Shown: positions 15,586 through 24,201, counted from the stretch's first letter. The stretch is 64,000 nucleotides of DNA from Heliobacterium chlorum (GCF_014502795.1 NZ_JACVHF010000015.1:1-64000); one strand, 5' to 3'. The notes: generated from the sequence alone by a model not told the origin. Numbers and translations: made by a program.

Positions 15586-16527
15586 CTACGCTGCTTGATT
15601 TAGTTCCTTTAATACTTCCGCAACACCTTTCTTAACGAATCGCAACCGTGCTGCAGCCCGAGGGTGGAACACAGCCATCCCGCAATAAAACTCAATCCGG
15701 GTTCTGAACACTGGTTTGCTGTCAATTTCGCCGAGGTCACGAACAGAAACTCCGCCATTCCGTAGGCCCGATACATACTGCTCGGCACCGAATTTCACGG
15801 CATAAATGGAACCTGTATCATTGGCAGTTCCCGCTTTGTTTAGCTCGGTAAAGCCGAGAATCTCTTGACCGGCTCCATCGGTTTCAATGACTCGAATCGG
15901 AATCCCTGCGTATGTGGCTACCGGTCGACCGAAGGAATCTTCCCCGCTCTCAATATAGTGCTTGGAGTCTTGAAGGATCGCCTTAATCTCCCGACGCATC
16001 GTTTTAGAACAAAAGAGAACATCCGGTTCTCCTTCAACTTTATCAATGAGTTCGTCAATCAAGGGGAGAGATAACACTTGATCATTCCCGTCAACGAGTT
16101 GGGAATTTGCTAATCGCTTTTGCAATCCGTCAAATTGGCTCGGCTGTGCCGCATCCCCTTTGAAAAAGGCTCGGGTGAATTCCAATGCCAGTGCTTTGGA
16201 TTTCAGATCGGTATGGATGGATCGGATATCGTTCACGTTGCCCCTGGTCTGGATAAGAAATTTGTCAATATCCACGTCACCACCGAGGATATACAAGCCT
16301 TCGGATAGCTGATTGACCACACCCGCCGATTCTACATAGCCTTCGTTGACAGAACGGAACGCGATGCCGGGTAAAGCCTGCTCCTGATTGTACTTGTACG
16401 AGTTCCCCGATATCTCCATAAACGGCAACATTTCTAAGATCGGAGATGAACGTGCGAAGGTTTTGATTACTCCTTTTTGTAGGACATCTGTCGATAGCTT
16501 TGCCGCTTCGGTCATAGTTAGTGCCAA
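15586..16527 (-). CDS. Major capsid protein
   Basis: 313 residues. Features fit an HK97-fold coat protein: an N-terminal arm (KLSTDVLQKGVIKTFARSS), LPGIAFRSVNEGY, GGDVDIDKFLIQTRG, DVLFCSKTMRREI, and a C-terminal RIEFYCGMAVFHPRAAARL. TTG 16527 has AGGGAGGA upstream. It follows the scaffold gene in transcription order, as expected for capsid assembly. Confidence 0.88.
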   Translation of the reverse strand: MALTMTEAAKLSTDVLQKGVIKTFARSSPILEMLPFMEISGNSYKYNQEQALPGIAFRSVNEGYVESAGVVNQLSEGLYILGGDVDIDKFLIQTRGNVNDIRSIHTDLKSKALALEFTRAFFKGDAAQPSQFDGLQKRLANSQLVDGNDQVLSLPLIDELIDKVEGEPDVLFCSKTMRREIKAILQDSKHYIESGEDSFGRPVATYAGIPIRVIETDGAGQEILGFTELNKAGTANDTGSIYAVKFGAEQYVSGLRNGGVSVRDLGEIDSKPVFRTRIEFYCGMAVFHPRAAARLRFVKKGVAEVLKELNQAA

Positions 16528-16588
16528 AGTAAAAAGTCCTCCCTATGTGCTGTATTTGGGCATAGAAAAAGCATAACCCGCGAAGGGA

Positions 16589-17134
16589 TTACGCTCGTTG
16601 AGCATAGCCCATTTTGAGAAGTTGAATGGAACTTAGCTGGTTGAGGTCTGTGGTCTGGGCTTGAGTTGGATTCGTCGCCTGACCGACAGGCTGTTCTTGT
16701 TTGGTGCCGAATAAGCCTTTCTTTTCGGCTGCCGTCAGCCATTCTAGTTTTGCTTCCGGTGTAAGGTTGTTGGGGACGAGGTCGTGGAAGTCCTTTGGGA
16801 TGCCATCTAACTTGGTTTCCACTAGGCCGTTAATGACCGATTCTAACTGCTGTACCCGGCCATTCACGGTTTTGAAGCCGTCTTTGGCTTTGGTTAACTC
16901 ATCGGCCGTTGTCTTATAGAGTTCTTCAAACTTACCCTGCTGTTCTTTCGCTTCTTTCGCCTGTTGTTCCCGTTCGGTCAAAAGTTGGTCCAGCTGAGCC
17001 TGAACATCTTTATATTTGGTATTGACTTCATCGAACCGTGTTTTGGGGATGACATGCTCTTGGGGCGTGGGTTCCGGTTTCACTTCAGAGGCTGTTGGTT
17101 GTTGCGTTTCTTGAGCCTGGGCTTCTTCTGCCAA
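16589..17134 (-). CDS. Capsid scaffold protein
   Basis: 181 residues with a long charged coiled coil (about 25-110: KYKDVQAQLDQLLTEREQQ, EQQGKFEELYKTTADEL) and a C-terminal SIQLLKMGYAQRA, the classic layout of phage scaffolds just upstream of the capsid gene. TTG 17134 follows GGAGGACATCG. Only needed during head assembly. Confidence 0.87.
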   Translation of the reverse strand: MAEEAQAQETQQPTASEVKPEPTPQEHVIPKTRFDEVNTKYKDVQAQLDQLLTEREQQAKEAKEQQGKFEELYKTTADELTKAKDGFKTVNGRVQQLESVINGLVETKLDGIPKDFHDLVPNNLTPEAKLEWLTAAEKKGLFGTKQEQPVGQATNPTQAQTTDLNQLSSIQLLKMGYAQRA

Positions 17135-17265
17135 AACGATGTCCTCCTTACCCTACGCTTTGTTTCGCGGTTGCGTCCGCGTGGGTTGATTGGGCGGCTA
17201 GTTTAACGACATAACGCCGATGGGTCGAAGAAAAATTCGGGTATTCTAATCCCGGAGGTGGTTCT

Positions 17266-17388
17266 ATGTTCCCTTTTCGAAAGTTCCAACAAAGGCAACG
17301 TGTGATACGTTGGCTATTTGCTTCCCTCTTATCAATCGGTTCTCTCATGGTTAGGCAATTTCTGTCTCGTCGCTGTCGAAAATGTTAA
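17266..17388 (+). CDS. Small basic membrane peptide, antisense in the late operon (moron-like)
   Basis: ATG 17266 lies behind GGAGGTGGTTCT and encodes 40 residues: a basic start (FRKFQQRQR), one hydrophobic segment (WLFASLLSIGSLMV) and a basic Cys-containing end (RRCRKC). It is on the strand opposite to all surrounding head genes, with a possible TTGATT...CATAAC promoter near 17187 and its own terminator. Independent transcription units of this kind in prophages are usually lysogeny-expressed cargo. Function unknown. Confidence 0.6.
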   Translation: MFPFRKFQQRQRVIRWLFASLLSIGSLMVRQFLSRRCRKC

Positions 17389-17397
17389 CTGCCTCCT

Positions 17398-17426
17398 GCC
17401 ACTCCATTTGGGGTGGCTTATTTCTT
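17398..17426 (+). terminator. Terminator of the plus-strand small gene
   Basis: GCCACTCC-ATTT-GGGGTGGC followed by TTATTTCTT on the plus strand. It begins ten bases after the stop of the 40-residue gene. Confidence 0.75.
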
Positions 17427-18318
17427 ACCGAATCGCCTTCATTTTTTCTTGGTGCTTGTCTCGTAGTGACTTGGGAAGCAGTTGGATATCTCGAACTGGA
17501 CTAACATGGTGCTGGCAGTTGGGATGAAATATCTTACCGGTTCCGCGGACTTGGTCATATGTGGGGTATCCCGGTGTTGACCCATGAAGGGAAATTACCA
17601 TCCCCTCAAATGATCGACAGGCATCCTTGGCGTTGTGAGACGATATGACCGCCAAGTCCACACCCCGTTCCATCGTCTCCACCCGAGTCCCTTCGATATG
17701 AGCCTGTGTAAGTTTTGTTCGGACCACCATCTCGGCGTAGGTAGATAAATTCCATCTCCGACCGGCACGGTCTACAATGCCAATCCAAGCTTCATTGTCC
17801 AGCTTGGCCGACAGTCCTTTATGGGTAAGGTCGTGGACGATGGCGTTTCTCATCGTCTTACGCCCAATCTGCTCCAACGCTTTCACACGTAAGGTCTCGC
17901 TGACGGCATTTCTCACAAGCTGCTTAATCTTTCTTTCTGTGTTTTGCGTGGCCATCAGCAAGTCCGTGTAGGTGTCGTTAATCAAAGCCTCTGTTCGCTC
18001 TCTGGCCAGCATGGAAAAAGAAATGGACGATGCTGCCTCTGATAATGAGGATGCATCGCCCAACGCAAGGATAGTTTGTGCCTGTGCTTCTGTAAACGCC
18101 TGTTTAATGACGTGTTCGCACCATGATTTTGTGGAGCTATCTAAGTCACGGAGAATTACCATGATTTGAGAAAGCAGTGATTCAGCGTAGGCTTTTTCCA
18201 ACCCGCCCGACGACGGAATGGTTTTTAACTGACCGGCAACTTCGTTAAATGCCTTTTTGTAATAGCCAATCAACCGCTTTACATCCCTCTCATAGACGGG
18301 TTTTGGAATCGGCCTCAT
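17425..18318 (-). CDS. Phage minor head protein, MuF/SPP1 gp7-like
   Basis: 297 residues. The C-terminal half has the minor-head signature: WNLSTYAEMVVRTKLTQAH, then ERGVDLAVISSHNAKDAC and then GYPTYDQVRGTGKIFHPNC, with the H-x-C-x-H (HPNCQHHVSP) ending. These proteins attach to the portal and are packaged in the head. The ATG overlaps the portal stop. No extra toxin domain is fused at the C-terminus. Confidence 0.85.
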   Translation of the reverse strand: MRPIPKPVYERDVKRLIGYYKKAFNEVAGQLKTIPSSGGLEKAYAESLLSQIMVILRDLDSSTKSWCEHVIKQAFTEAQAQTILALGDASSLSEAASSISFSMLARERTEALINDTYTDLLMATQNTERKIKQLVRNAVSETLRVKALEQIGRKTMRNAIVHDLTHKGLSAKLDNEAWIGIVDRAGRRWNLSTYAEMVVRTKLTQAHIEGTRVETMERGVDLAVISSHNAKDACRSFEGMVISLHGSTPGYPTYDQVRGTGKIFHPNCQHHVSPVRDIQLLPKSLRDKHQEKMKAIR

Positions 18319-19775
18319 TCGCTGTCACCGGGTTGCTGGAAGATGGACGGATCGGCGATGGCTTCCTCGTCCTGCATCCGTTTCAACTCGACCTCGGCTT
18401 GTTCCTCCGTTAGATCATCCAGCCACATTAGAGCCGACTTCTGAGAAATGGTCGCCTTCCCACCAGTACGAATGGACATGATATTGGCCATCTCCGTCTC
18501 ATCATCCGGCAAGCCGTCTTTGAATTTCACTTTGGGTACGGTAACTTCATAATCCTGCGGACCTTTGCAGGCAATTTCGAGGAGTTGGGCGATTAGAAGC
18601 ACTCGTTTTAAGGCTTTGTTGTAATACTGTCGCTTGCGGTTTACCTTCGCCAAAATCGAGTTGAGCCGCCATTTGATCGCAAGACCCGACGCTCCACTAG
18701 TCCCAGCATCGCCAGAGCCAAGGGCAATCTCGGGGATTTCGGCGTTAATGAGCAACAGCTTGACCAGCTTGTCCAATTCCAGAAAAGCTGCCTGCAACTG
18801 GCCGTCCCAAGTGATGTATTGAGGAACCACTTCGTCCTTCCCCATCACTTCAAAGACTTTATCTACGCCTACCCGAAAGATGGGATTGCCCTGTTCATCT
18901 TCGCCCAACGTCCCTGCTGGAACTGCCATGGCCGGGTCAGCGTGCTTATCGAGAATGGAAGCGATCTGCGAGAGCCGGTGGTTGATTTCATCCAACAACG
19001 GTTTGTTCTCGCTAAGGTCATCGATGCCTTCCCAACAATCGTCGGTGGCGTAGTTGGGAACGTGGACTACCAAAGGAAACGGCACGCCAGTTTGTACTTC
19101 CTTCCGTTCGCTAAGAAACTCGGCCTCAATTCGCCATTCATTGATTTCGTTGTCCACGGTCACCACAATCGGGTCCAGCTTGAACTTGGCGTAGACGATG
19201 CGACCGGGATAGTGGGATTCGGCGTTTAACAACCAATCCTCGGAATCACCACGCTTCACAAGCACCGGATAGGCAATGTGATAAGCGATGATGCGATTGG
19301 CGTCTCCTGGAGCCGTTTCGGGGAACACATACACAGGGTTTTGGGCTTCAATGATGACTCGGAAAGGATCGCTCTCCTTCCCAACCATCCCGCCAAACTC
19401 TTGACCGTAGCGGATTTTATAGAATGAATCGCCTCGGTAAGCGTTAGACAAGGCACTTTCATAATTCATAATGTGGAGGTCGTTTCCCTCAACAAGCCGC
19501 TCCATCGCCTGCTGCTCATTGGAGTTATCGTTTTTCCCCGCAGAAAAAGTGGGTTGCTCCCCGAATAAAAAATCGGCCGATTTCTTGCAAATCACGCCGG
19601 GAAGGTTGGTCGAAATATAAAGCAGCTCATTTTGCCGTCTCGATAGCTTGTTCTGAATCCGTTGGAATACATCAAAATGCCTGCCAAGAAAGAGCTTTTT
19701 GTTTTCCCGGTATCTCCGAATCCGATCGCGATGGGCCGGTGCCGGGTAGTAACTGCCTATGCTGAATAAGGACAA
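18315..19775 (-). CDS. Phage portal protein
   Basis: 486 residues of the SPP1-type portal family: NLPGVICKKSADFLFGEQP, SALSNAYRGDSFYKIRYG, FPLVVHVPNYATDDCWEG, ASILDKHADPAMAVPAG and SGLAIKWRLNSILAKVNRK in the right order. The dodecameric portal forms the DNA channel. TTG 19775 has AAGGGAGG upstream. Follows the large terminase gene. Confidence 0.92.
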   Translation of the reverse strand: MSLFSIGSYYPAPAHRDRIRRYRENKKLFLGRHFDVFQRIQNKLSRRQNELLYISTNLPGVICKKSADFLFGEQPTFSAGKNDNSNEQQAMERLVEGNDLHIMNYESALSNAYRGDSFYKIRYGQEFGGMVGKESDPFRVIIEAQNPVYVFPETAPGDANRIIAYHIAYPVLVKRGDSEDWLLNAESHYPGRIVYAKFKLDPIVVTVDNEINEWRIEAEFLSERKEVQTGVPFPLVVHVPNYATDDCWEGIDDLSENKPLLDEINHRLSQIASILDKHADPAMAVPAGTLGEDEQGNPIFRVGVDKVFEVMGKDEVVPQYITWDGQLQAAFLELDKLVKLLLINAEIPEIALGSGDAGTSGASGLAIKWRLNSILAKVNRKRQYYNKALKRVLLIAQLLEIACKGPQDYEVTVPKVKFKDGLPDDETEMANIMSIRTGGKATISQKSALMWLDDLTEEQAEVELKRMQDEEAIADPSIFQQPGDSE

Positions 19776-19829
19776 ACCACGACCTCCCTTCTTGCATTTT
19801 CATCCACCAAGGTAGGCTGTTGGGATGGT

Positions 19830-21539
19830 TTACAACCCTACAGGTTTTTTTAGGAATGTTCTCCGTCGTCCCCCTCCACAGAGTTCCACAGCCATCTGCA
19901 AGGCATCGGGTAAATCATCGTGGTCGTGATTCGGAAACTGCTCTAACTGCTCCAGTAAGATTCGCTGGTGTTTCATAAATCGAAGAATCCCCTGCTCAAT
20001 AATCGGCTCCAGCGATTCAATCCGTTCTTCCTTCTTGGTTTTGCTAGTTACCGCTTTTAATTTGGTTGTGTAGATCCCTTCCTTGGCCATCCGTTCCCGA
20101 GCCTGCCGGAATAAGTCAAACTGGGCTTGTACGGTCTCGATAGCGAAAATCCGTGGACGGTACTTGCCGATTTTATTAATGACCTCCATCAACGCTTCAT
20201 GAGCCGGACACTTTCTTGCCCAAGTCTCCACGACATAGAGAATACCGGTTCGACGGTCACGCCCAGCCATCACGATGGCGTTGTAGTCCGAGCGATTGTT
20301 CTTGCCCATGGCGATGTCCCACGCACCGAAGTAATCTAACGGAATGGGTCGGCCCATCTTATCTCGAAGGTCTGGGTAGTCGAAGAATGTGAACATAGAA
20401 GGCTTAAAAATCTGGGTTTCTTCGTCAATGGGATTGTTCAGATACTCTGAACCAAAGGCTCGGGAGCCGATGTTGACCTTCTCGATCATTAGACGGGAAT
20501 ACGAAAAGCGTCCCGGCCATAAAACCTCGACGCCTTTATCCATCTCTTCTTGGTTTGTTTGATAGAACGCGATGGCATCATCCAGCCGAGTTTCATTCTC
20601 TGGATTCCGGCAAGTCGATTCAAACTGCTCCCACAGATCACCCCGTTCTGGCGGGGATACAATCGCAGAGTAAATGCGAGATTCAAAATCTGACCGTTGC
20701 AACACCGCCGTTAACAGCCCTCTCGCATGAACGATGGTTCCCATATAGATGAATGCTGTTCTGGCCGGGTCTCCGATCGGCATGACTACGGAGTTGAACC
20801 AGTGAAGGTTTTTCTCCCGCAGTTCCGGCGTATTCGTGTTCTTGGCCGATTCTAAATCATCGAGAATAACAAGGTCCGGCCGGTATGAGCCGTTCCTCTT
20901 CCCACGTAACTGCTTGCCCATAGACGCTGATTCCACGAGTACCCCTGTTCGGGTTAAAAACGCCTCTTGGTTATCCCGCTCGTTTAGGGATTTTCGATCG
21001 GATAGTAATTCACCGAAATCTTCCCGTAGCTTTTTATTGAATTTGAGTTGCAGCGATATCCATTCGATAAACTTTTTGGCCATTGAATCCGTTTCTGAAA
21101 TGATGAGGATGTATTTTCGCTTATTAAAGACGATCTCATGGATGGGAAAGCCGTTAGAAAGATAGGCCGATTTGGCGTGGCCCCGTGGGGCGGCCCAAGC
21201 GATTCTTGCGATAGGGTTATCGATAGATACAACGCGGAGCAAATCGCAGAGCTCCCGGTGAAATCGAGGAGCATCGTCAATGCGAGTTCCTGCCGGGATA
21301 AGGTTCTGCTCATTCTCTGGGTTTTTATCGTCAGAGAAATACTCGTACATGAAAAACAGGACATCGAACTCTGAGCGGTCAATCCGTCGAAGGCGATATA
21401 GTTCTTTCAGGTCGGCAATATACTCGGTCTGCATCGCTGGGCTAAGTTCTTGCTTGGCACGAACATCATCAAATAACTGAACTCGCTGTTCTAATAGCTC
21501 CAACCGTTGCTGACGTTCACTGCGGTTAAGGATGTCTAT
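19830..21539 (-). CDS. terL: Large terminase subunit
   Basis: About 570 residues. The ATPase part has WAAPRGHAKSAYLSNGFP (Walker A) and YRPDLVILDDLESAKN (Walker B and catalytic acid); the nuclease part has FGAWDIAMGKNNRSDYNAI and AIETVQAQFDLF with a late HDDLPDALQMA acidic motif. It cuts and pumps phage DNA. TTG 21503 lacks a ribosome-binding site; GGAGGTGA lies seven bases before ATA 21537-21539, which adds DILNRSERQQR in frame, so a rare ATA start is suspected. Confidence 0.93.
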   Translation of the reverse strand: MDILNRSERQQRLELLEQRVQLFDDVRAKQELSPAMQTEYIADLKELYRLRRIDRSEFDVLFFMYEYFSDDKNPENEQNLIPAGTRIDDAPRFHRELCDLLRVVSIDNPIARIAWAAPRGHAKSAYLSNGFPIHEIVFNKRKYILIISETDSMAKKFIEWISLQLKFNKKLREDFGELLSDRKSLNERDNQEAFLTRTGVLVESASMGKQLRGKRNGSYRPDLVILDDLESAKNTNTPELREKNLHWFNSVVMPIGDPARTAFIYMGTIVHARGLLTAVLQRSDFESRIYSAIVSPPERGDLWEQFESTCRNPENETRLDDAIAFYQTNQEEMDKGVEVLWPGRFSYSRLMIEKVNIGSRAFGSEYLNNPIDEETQIFKPSMFTFFDYPDLRDKMGRPIPLDYFGAWDIAMGKNNRSDYNAIVMAGRDRRTGILYVVETWARKCPAHEALMEVINKIGKYRPRIFAIETVQAQFDLFRQARERMAKEGIYTTKLKAVTSKTKKEERIESLEPIIEQGILRFMKHQRILLEQLEQFPNHDHDDLPDALQMAVELCGGGRRRTFLKKPVGL

Positions 21540-21571
21540 GGTTTGTTCACCTCCGAGGATTTTGGTGGAAA

Positions 21572-21607
21572 CTAAAAAAGACGCTTAGATTGTTTCTAAA
21601 GCGTCTC
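21572..21607 (-). terminator. Terminator upstream of the large terminase
   Basis: AGACGCTTAGA / TCTAAAGCGTCT hairpin with six T on the minus strand. It insulates the late operon from anything transcribed leftward through 21.6-22.7 kb. Confidence 0.75.
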
Positions 21608-21826
21608 TAGCTCTGATTATTCGACAGCGTTTTCCCTGTTAAAAGTCATGTATGTGTAGTTATTCACCATATCCACAGAAATACCATTTAAACCTGTTGA
21701 TAATGTTATATAAAAAGCAAAATGATGTTTTGATTTGTCGAAGGTTTTAGTCAAATATATCGTCATATCGACAGATTATTGATATCATGGAAGTAAAATC
21801 CACGATGTCAATTGAGGTGTATTTGA

Positions 21827-22072
21827 TTGAAATTAAGCCAATGGGAGATTTATTTTTCTCCACAATTGGAGAGCCTTGATTATGTGCTAGTCACAAACGA
21901 CGGCCAGCAAATTAAAGCGTACTGGAAAGAGAAGTTAGTCGCACATATTGTAGTCGCGGACGGGATTCTATCTTATCAGGGAGTTTGCCGTATGAACATA
22001 CTCCCCCACGAAAACTTCGTCCAGTTGTGTCTTGACGATATGGAAGATGTTCTATCTCAACTCAATGCTTAG
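21827..22072 (+). CDS. Hypothetical protein, 81 residues, plus strand within the prophage
   Basis: TTG 21827 behind GAGGTG encodes 81 residues (KLSQWEIYFSPQLESLDY, TNDGQQIKAYWKEKLVAHI, ending DDMEDVLSQLNA). It is acidic and mixed alpha-beta. It points away from the terminase, against the phage late genes, in the gap between terminase subunits, so it is likely lysogeny-expressed cargo. The AT-rich 21630-21820 gap upstream probably holds its promoter. No family recognised. Confidence 0.6.
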   Translation: MKLSQWEIYFSPQLESLDYVLVTNDGQQIKAYWKEKLVAHIVVADGILSYQGVCRMNILPHENFVQLCLDDMEDVLSQLNA

Positions 22073-22083
22073 CCTGTCTCCCC

Positions 22084-22167
22084 GCACGTTGCCACACGTT
22101 CAAAAGAATTTGGCTCAGGCATAATTACCCCAAATACATATTCTCTCGCGACACGTGCCAACGTGTC
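22084..22167. repeat. Flanking repeat 1 with internal inverted symmetry
   Basis: Contains GCACGTTGCC at 22084, ATTCTCTCGCGACAC at 22140 and a near-perfect palindrome GACACGT-GCCA-ACGTGTC at 22150-22167. The same first two blocks recur at nearly the same spacing in 22560-22643, on the other side of the gene at 22242. Confidence 0.65.
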
Positions 22168-22241
22168 GCCTCACGTGGGCAATCCAATTCAATACATGAA
22201 AAGGAAAAGCCCTCACAGACTAACAGCAGGAGGGCGATGCA

Positions 22242-22520
22242 ATGGGCCAATCAAAAACGCCACCAAGAAAACGAATATTACCTTCGACAGGACGAGGGAG
22301 GTTAAAAACTCCGCTTAGAGGATACATGCCTCGTGTCGAAATCATAAATGAGACGGAAACACCCATCGGTAAACCTATCTTATCTCGGGTTCTTGTTTAT
22401 GCTGCCGGGATACTTCTCATTAGCCTAGCCATGGTATTGTTAACCTCAATCGTTGGATCTTTGATCCTGAGACTATTTTATTCGCTAACATCTGGCGGAG
22501 GATCGTCTTCTCCCATGTAG
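22242..22520 (+). CDS. Small membrane protein flanked by repeats
   Basis: 92 residues. A basic, Pro/Arg-rich N-terminal 40 residues is followed by one long hydrophobic segment (about 48-83, VLVYAAGILLISLAMVLL) and a Gly/Ser tail. AGCAGGAGGGCGATGCA precedes ATG 22242. It is flanked by a pair of related repeats and lies beside a tyrosine recombinase gene. No family recognised; a superinfection or envelope-modifying cargo role is possible but unsupported. Confidence 0.6.
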   Translation: MGQSKTPPRKRILPSTGRGRLKTPLRGYMPRVEIINETETPIGKPILSRVLVYAAGILLISLAMVLLTSIVGSLILRLFYSLTSGGGSSSPM

Positions 22521-22559
22521 CGGATTGATCAAATATTGTCAGTCCCCCCCCGTCGCCCT

Positions 22560-22643
22560 GCACGTTGCCCCACGTTCGAACAGATATTCGCCTTGGGGTA
22601 TTTATGCCAACCCGCCCATTCTCTCGCGACACAGGGCAACGTG
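22560..22643. repeat. Flanking repeat 2 with internal inverted symmetry
   Basis: GCACGTTGCC at 22560 and ATTCTCTCGCGACAC at 22618 match repeat 1, and CACGTTGCC pairs with GGCAACGTG at 22635-22643. Could be recombination sites for the adjacent recombinase, packaging-site elements near the terminases, or decayed duplications. Confidence 0.6.
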
Positions 22644-22673
22644 AAGGCTCTGTGGGGAAATGTGAGGTTTAGA

Positions 22674-22700
22674 AAGGGTGTCCACATTACGGACGCCCTT
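22674..22700 (-). terminator. Hairpin overlapping the end of the recombinase gene
   Basis: Arms AAGGGTGTCC and GGACGCCCTT with a 7-base loop; the recombinase stop codon lies within its edge. Followed by a short T-rich stretch on the minus strand. Nearly identical to the palindrome at 201-227. Confidence 0.55.
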
Positions 22701-23610
22701 ATACCCACGATAATTCCTCTACGGCTCTTACCAAATCTTCTTCACCGGGCATCGTATATCGACTGGTCATTTGCAGATTGGGGGAGCCGTCTTTTTTCAT
22801 GTGGCCCATTAATCGAGCGATCACATCCAACGGAATTTTTCGCACAGCCAACTCATGCCCGAAACTGTGCCGGAGGGTATGGCAGGTCAGGTGGTCGATG
22901 CCAGTCAGATTCGCATATTTCGAAATCAGAAATGATACACCGCGTTGGCTCATCTTCTCACTACGCTGGGAGTAAAACAGGTACTCGCTGTTGGTATTGC
23001 GAGATTCGATATATCGCAGGAGGATTCGCCGGCTATCCACATTCAACGGGATTTCACGATATTTGCTGTGTTTGCCGTTGGGGATGACCAGCATTCCTTT
23101 GCGATCTGTAAGGGTTATGTCTTTCAACCGGATATCGCAGAGTTCCTGGACACGAACCCCGGTATGGAGCATCAACGTGACCATCACCAATTCACGAAGG
23201 GTGCCGTGCTGCCGGATGGCCCGGATGAGAGAGTTCTGTTCATTACGGCTTAACCACTTGGGCGACGATTGCGGGACTGTGATGCGGTCGATTTGCTCAA
23301 CGGGATTATCCGGTGTATGGCCGTTATCGGATAGCCAACGGAAAATGACGTTGAGATGGGTTAACGTGAGAGAAAGGGTATTGGGCTTGAAGTTACTGGA
23401 AGCGAACCTTTTGAAATTTGCTATGTCCAGTTGTGTGGCCATCTGCGGCATGGCAGACCCCCCGGTGGGGGTGGGGCGGGGGTGCTCCTTCTCATACCAC
23501 CGGGAAAACCTGGCCCAACTGTCCTGATAGGAACGCAGGGTGGTTGGGCTTTTGCCGTGTTGACGGAGTTCTTCGATAAATGCTGCGATCATTTCTTCAT
23601 CCCTTTGCAT
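22699..23610 (-). CDS. Tyrosine recombinase, XerC/XerD or transposase-like, inside the prophage
   Basis: About 303 residues. The N-terminal SAM-like domain has SPTTLRSYQDSWARFSRWY. Catalytic residues are seen as HTGVRVQEL (Arg), GKHSKYREI (Lys), HTLRHSFGHEL (His-x-x-Arg), LMGH (His) and TSRYTMPGEEDL (Tyr nucleophile). The start is uncertain: ATG 23610 is used, ATG 23592 has a better AAGGG, and GTG 23640 lacks one. It lies unusually between the two terminase subunits. It may be the prophage integrase or a separate insertion. Confidence 0.82.
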   Translation of the reverse strand: MQRDEEMIAAFIEELRQHGKSPTTLRSYQDSWARFSRWYEKEHPRPTPTGGSAMPQMATQLDIANFKRFASSNFKPNTLSLTLTHLNVIFRWLSDNGHTPDNPVEQIDRITVPQSSPKWLSRNEQNSLIRAIRQHGTLRELVMVTLMLHTGVRVQELCDIRLKDITLTDRKGMLVIPNGKHSKYREIPLNVDSRRILLRYIESRNTNSEYLFYSQRSEKMSQRGVSFLISKYANLTGIDHLTCHTLRHSFGHELAVRKIPLDVIARLMGHMKKDGSPNLQMTSRYTMPGEEDLVRAVEELSWV

Positions 23611-23712
23611 AGACGCTGAGTATTTCGCCGGATATCCCACCGAAGTGTTGGGCTTCGTGGGTCACAGCTTATCTCTATTCAGCGACTAATGCAATGATAG
23701 AGGATGAGTTCA

Positions 23713-23741
23713 AAAGGGTCTCAATTAAACTGACACCCTTT
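23713..23741 (-). terminator. Terminator after the small terminase gene
   Basis: On the minus strand AAAGGGTGTC...GACCCTTT forms a hairpin followed by TT. The same sequence, less one arm, is found beside the pseudogene copy at 47569. Confidence 0.6.
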
Positions 23742-23743
23742 GA

Positions 23744-24148
23744 TTACATCTCGGCCAACATCTTCTTCAGGTTATCAATCTCCGCTTCGATTGCTTCGTT
23801 GGAACGGGTATCCTCAACCTTCGCCTCAATCTTCTGGACGTCGGTCAATCGGCCCTGGTTCTTCAGCACCAGTTCAATGGCCTTCAGTTTATTACCGTCG
23901 CTTCCGCTGGTACGAACGATACCTCGGAGGATACCGTAGGTCTCAGCGAGGAAGTCGTTCATCACACGTTCGGCCACATCATTCTGGTATGCGATGAAGT
24001 CGGGCTCTTGTTTCCAACGGTATAGGGACCGATCGGTTACGCCAACTTCTTCAGCGATCTGAGCCATGGTCATCTTGTGGATATCGTTGGTGGCAAAGAT
24101 TTCAGCAGCTCTCAACTGCTGGGCAGACAGCCGGTAAACTTTTGACAA
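23744..24148 (-). CDS. terS: Small terminase / phBC6A51-type helix-turn-helix protein
   Basis: 134 residues. The N-terminal helix-turn-helix reads MTMAQIAEEVGVTDRSLYRWK, then PDFIAYQNDVAERVMNDFL and a C-terminal coiled stretch, the layout of phBC6A51-like small terminases that recognise the packaging site. GGGAGGTGA lies just before TTG 24148; an in-frame GTG inside that ribosome-binding site is not preferred. A decayed duplicate lies at 47593-47997. Confidence 0.8.
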   Translation of the reverse strand: MSKVYRLSAQQLRAAEIFATNDIHKMTMAQIAEEVGVTDRSLYRWKQEPDFIAYQNDVAERVMNDFLAETYGILRGIVRTSGSDGNKLKAIELVLKNQGRLTDVQKIEAKVEDTRSNEAIEAEIDNLKKMLAEM

Positions 24149-24201
24149 GGTAATCACCTCCCTTCTGTAATCCCGTTATTTCCTACGACTACAGTAAACA
24201 A

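Noticed and set aside
22699-23610. Calling this recombinase the prophage integrase with certainty
   Set aside because: No attachment-site pair is visible around it and its position between terminase genes is odd, so only a general recombinase call is given.
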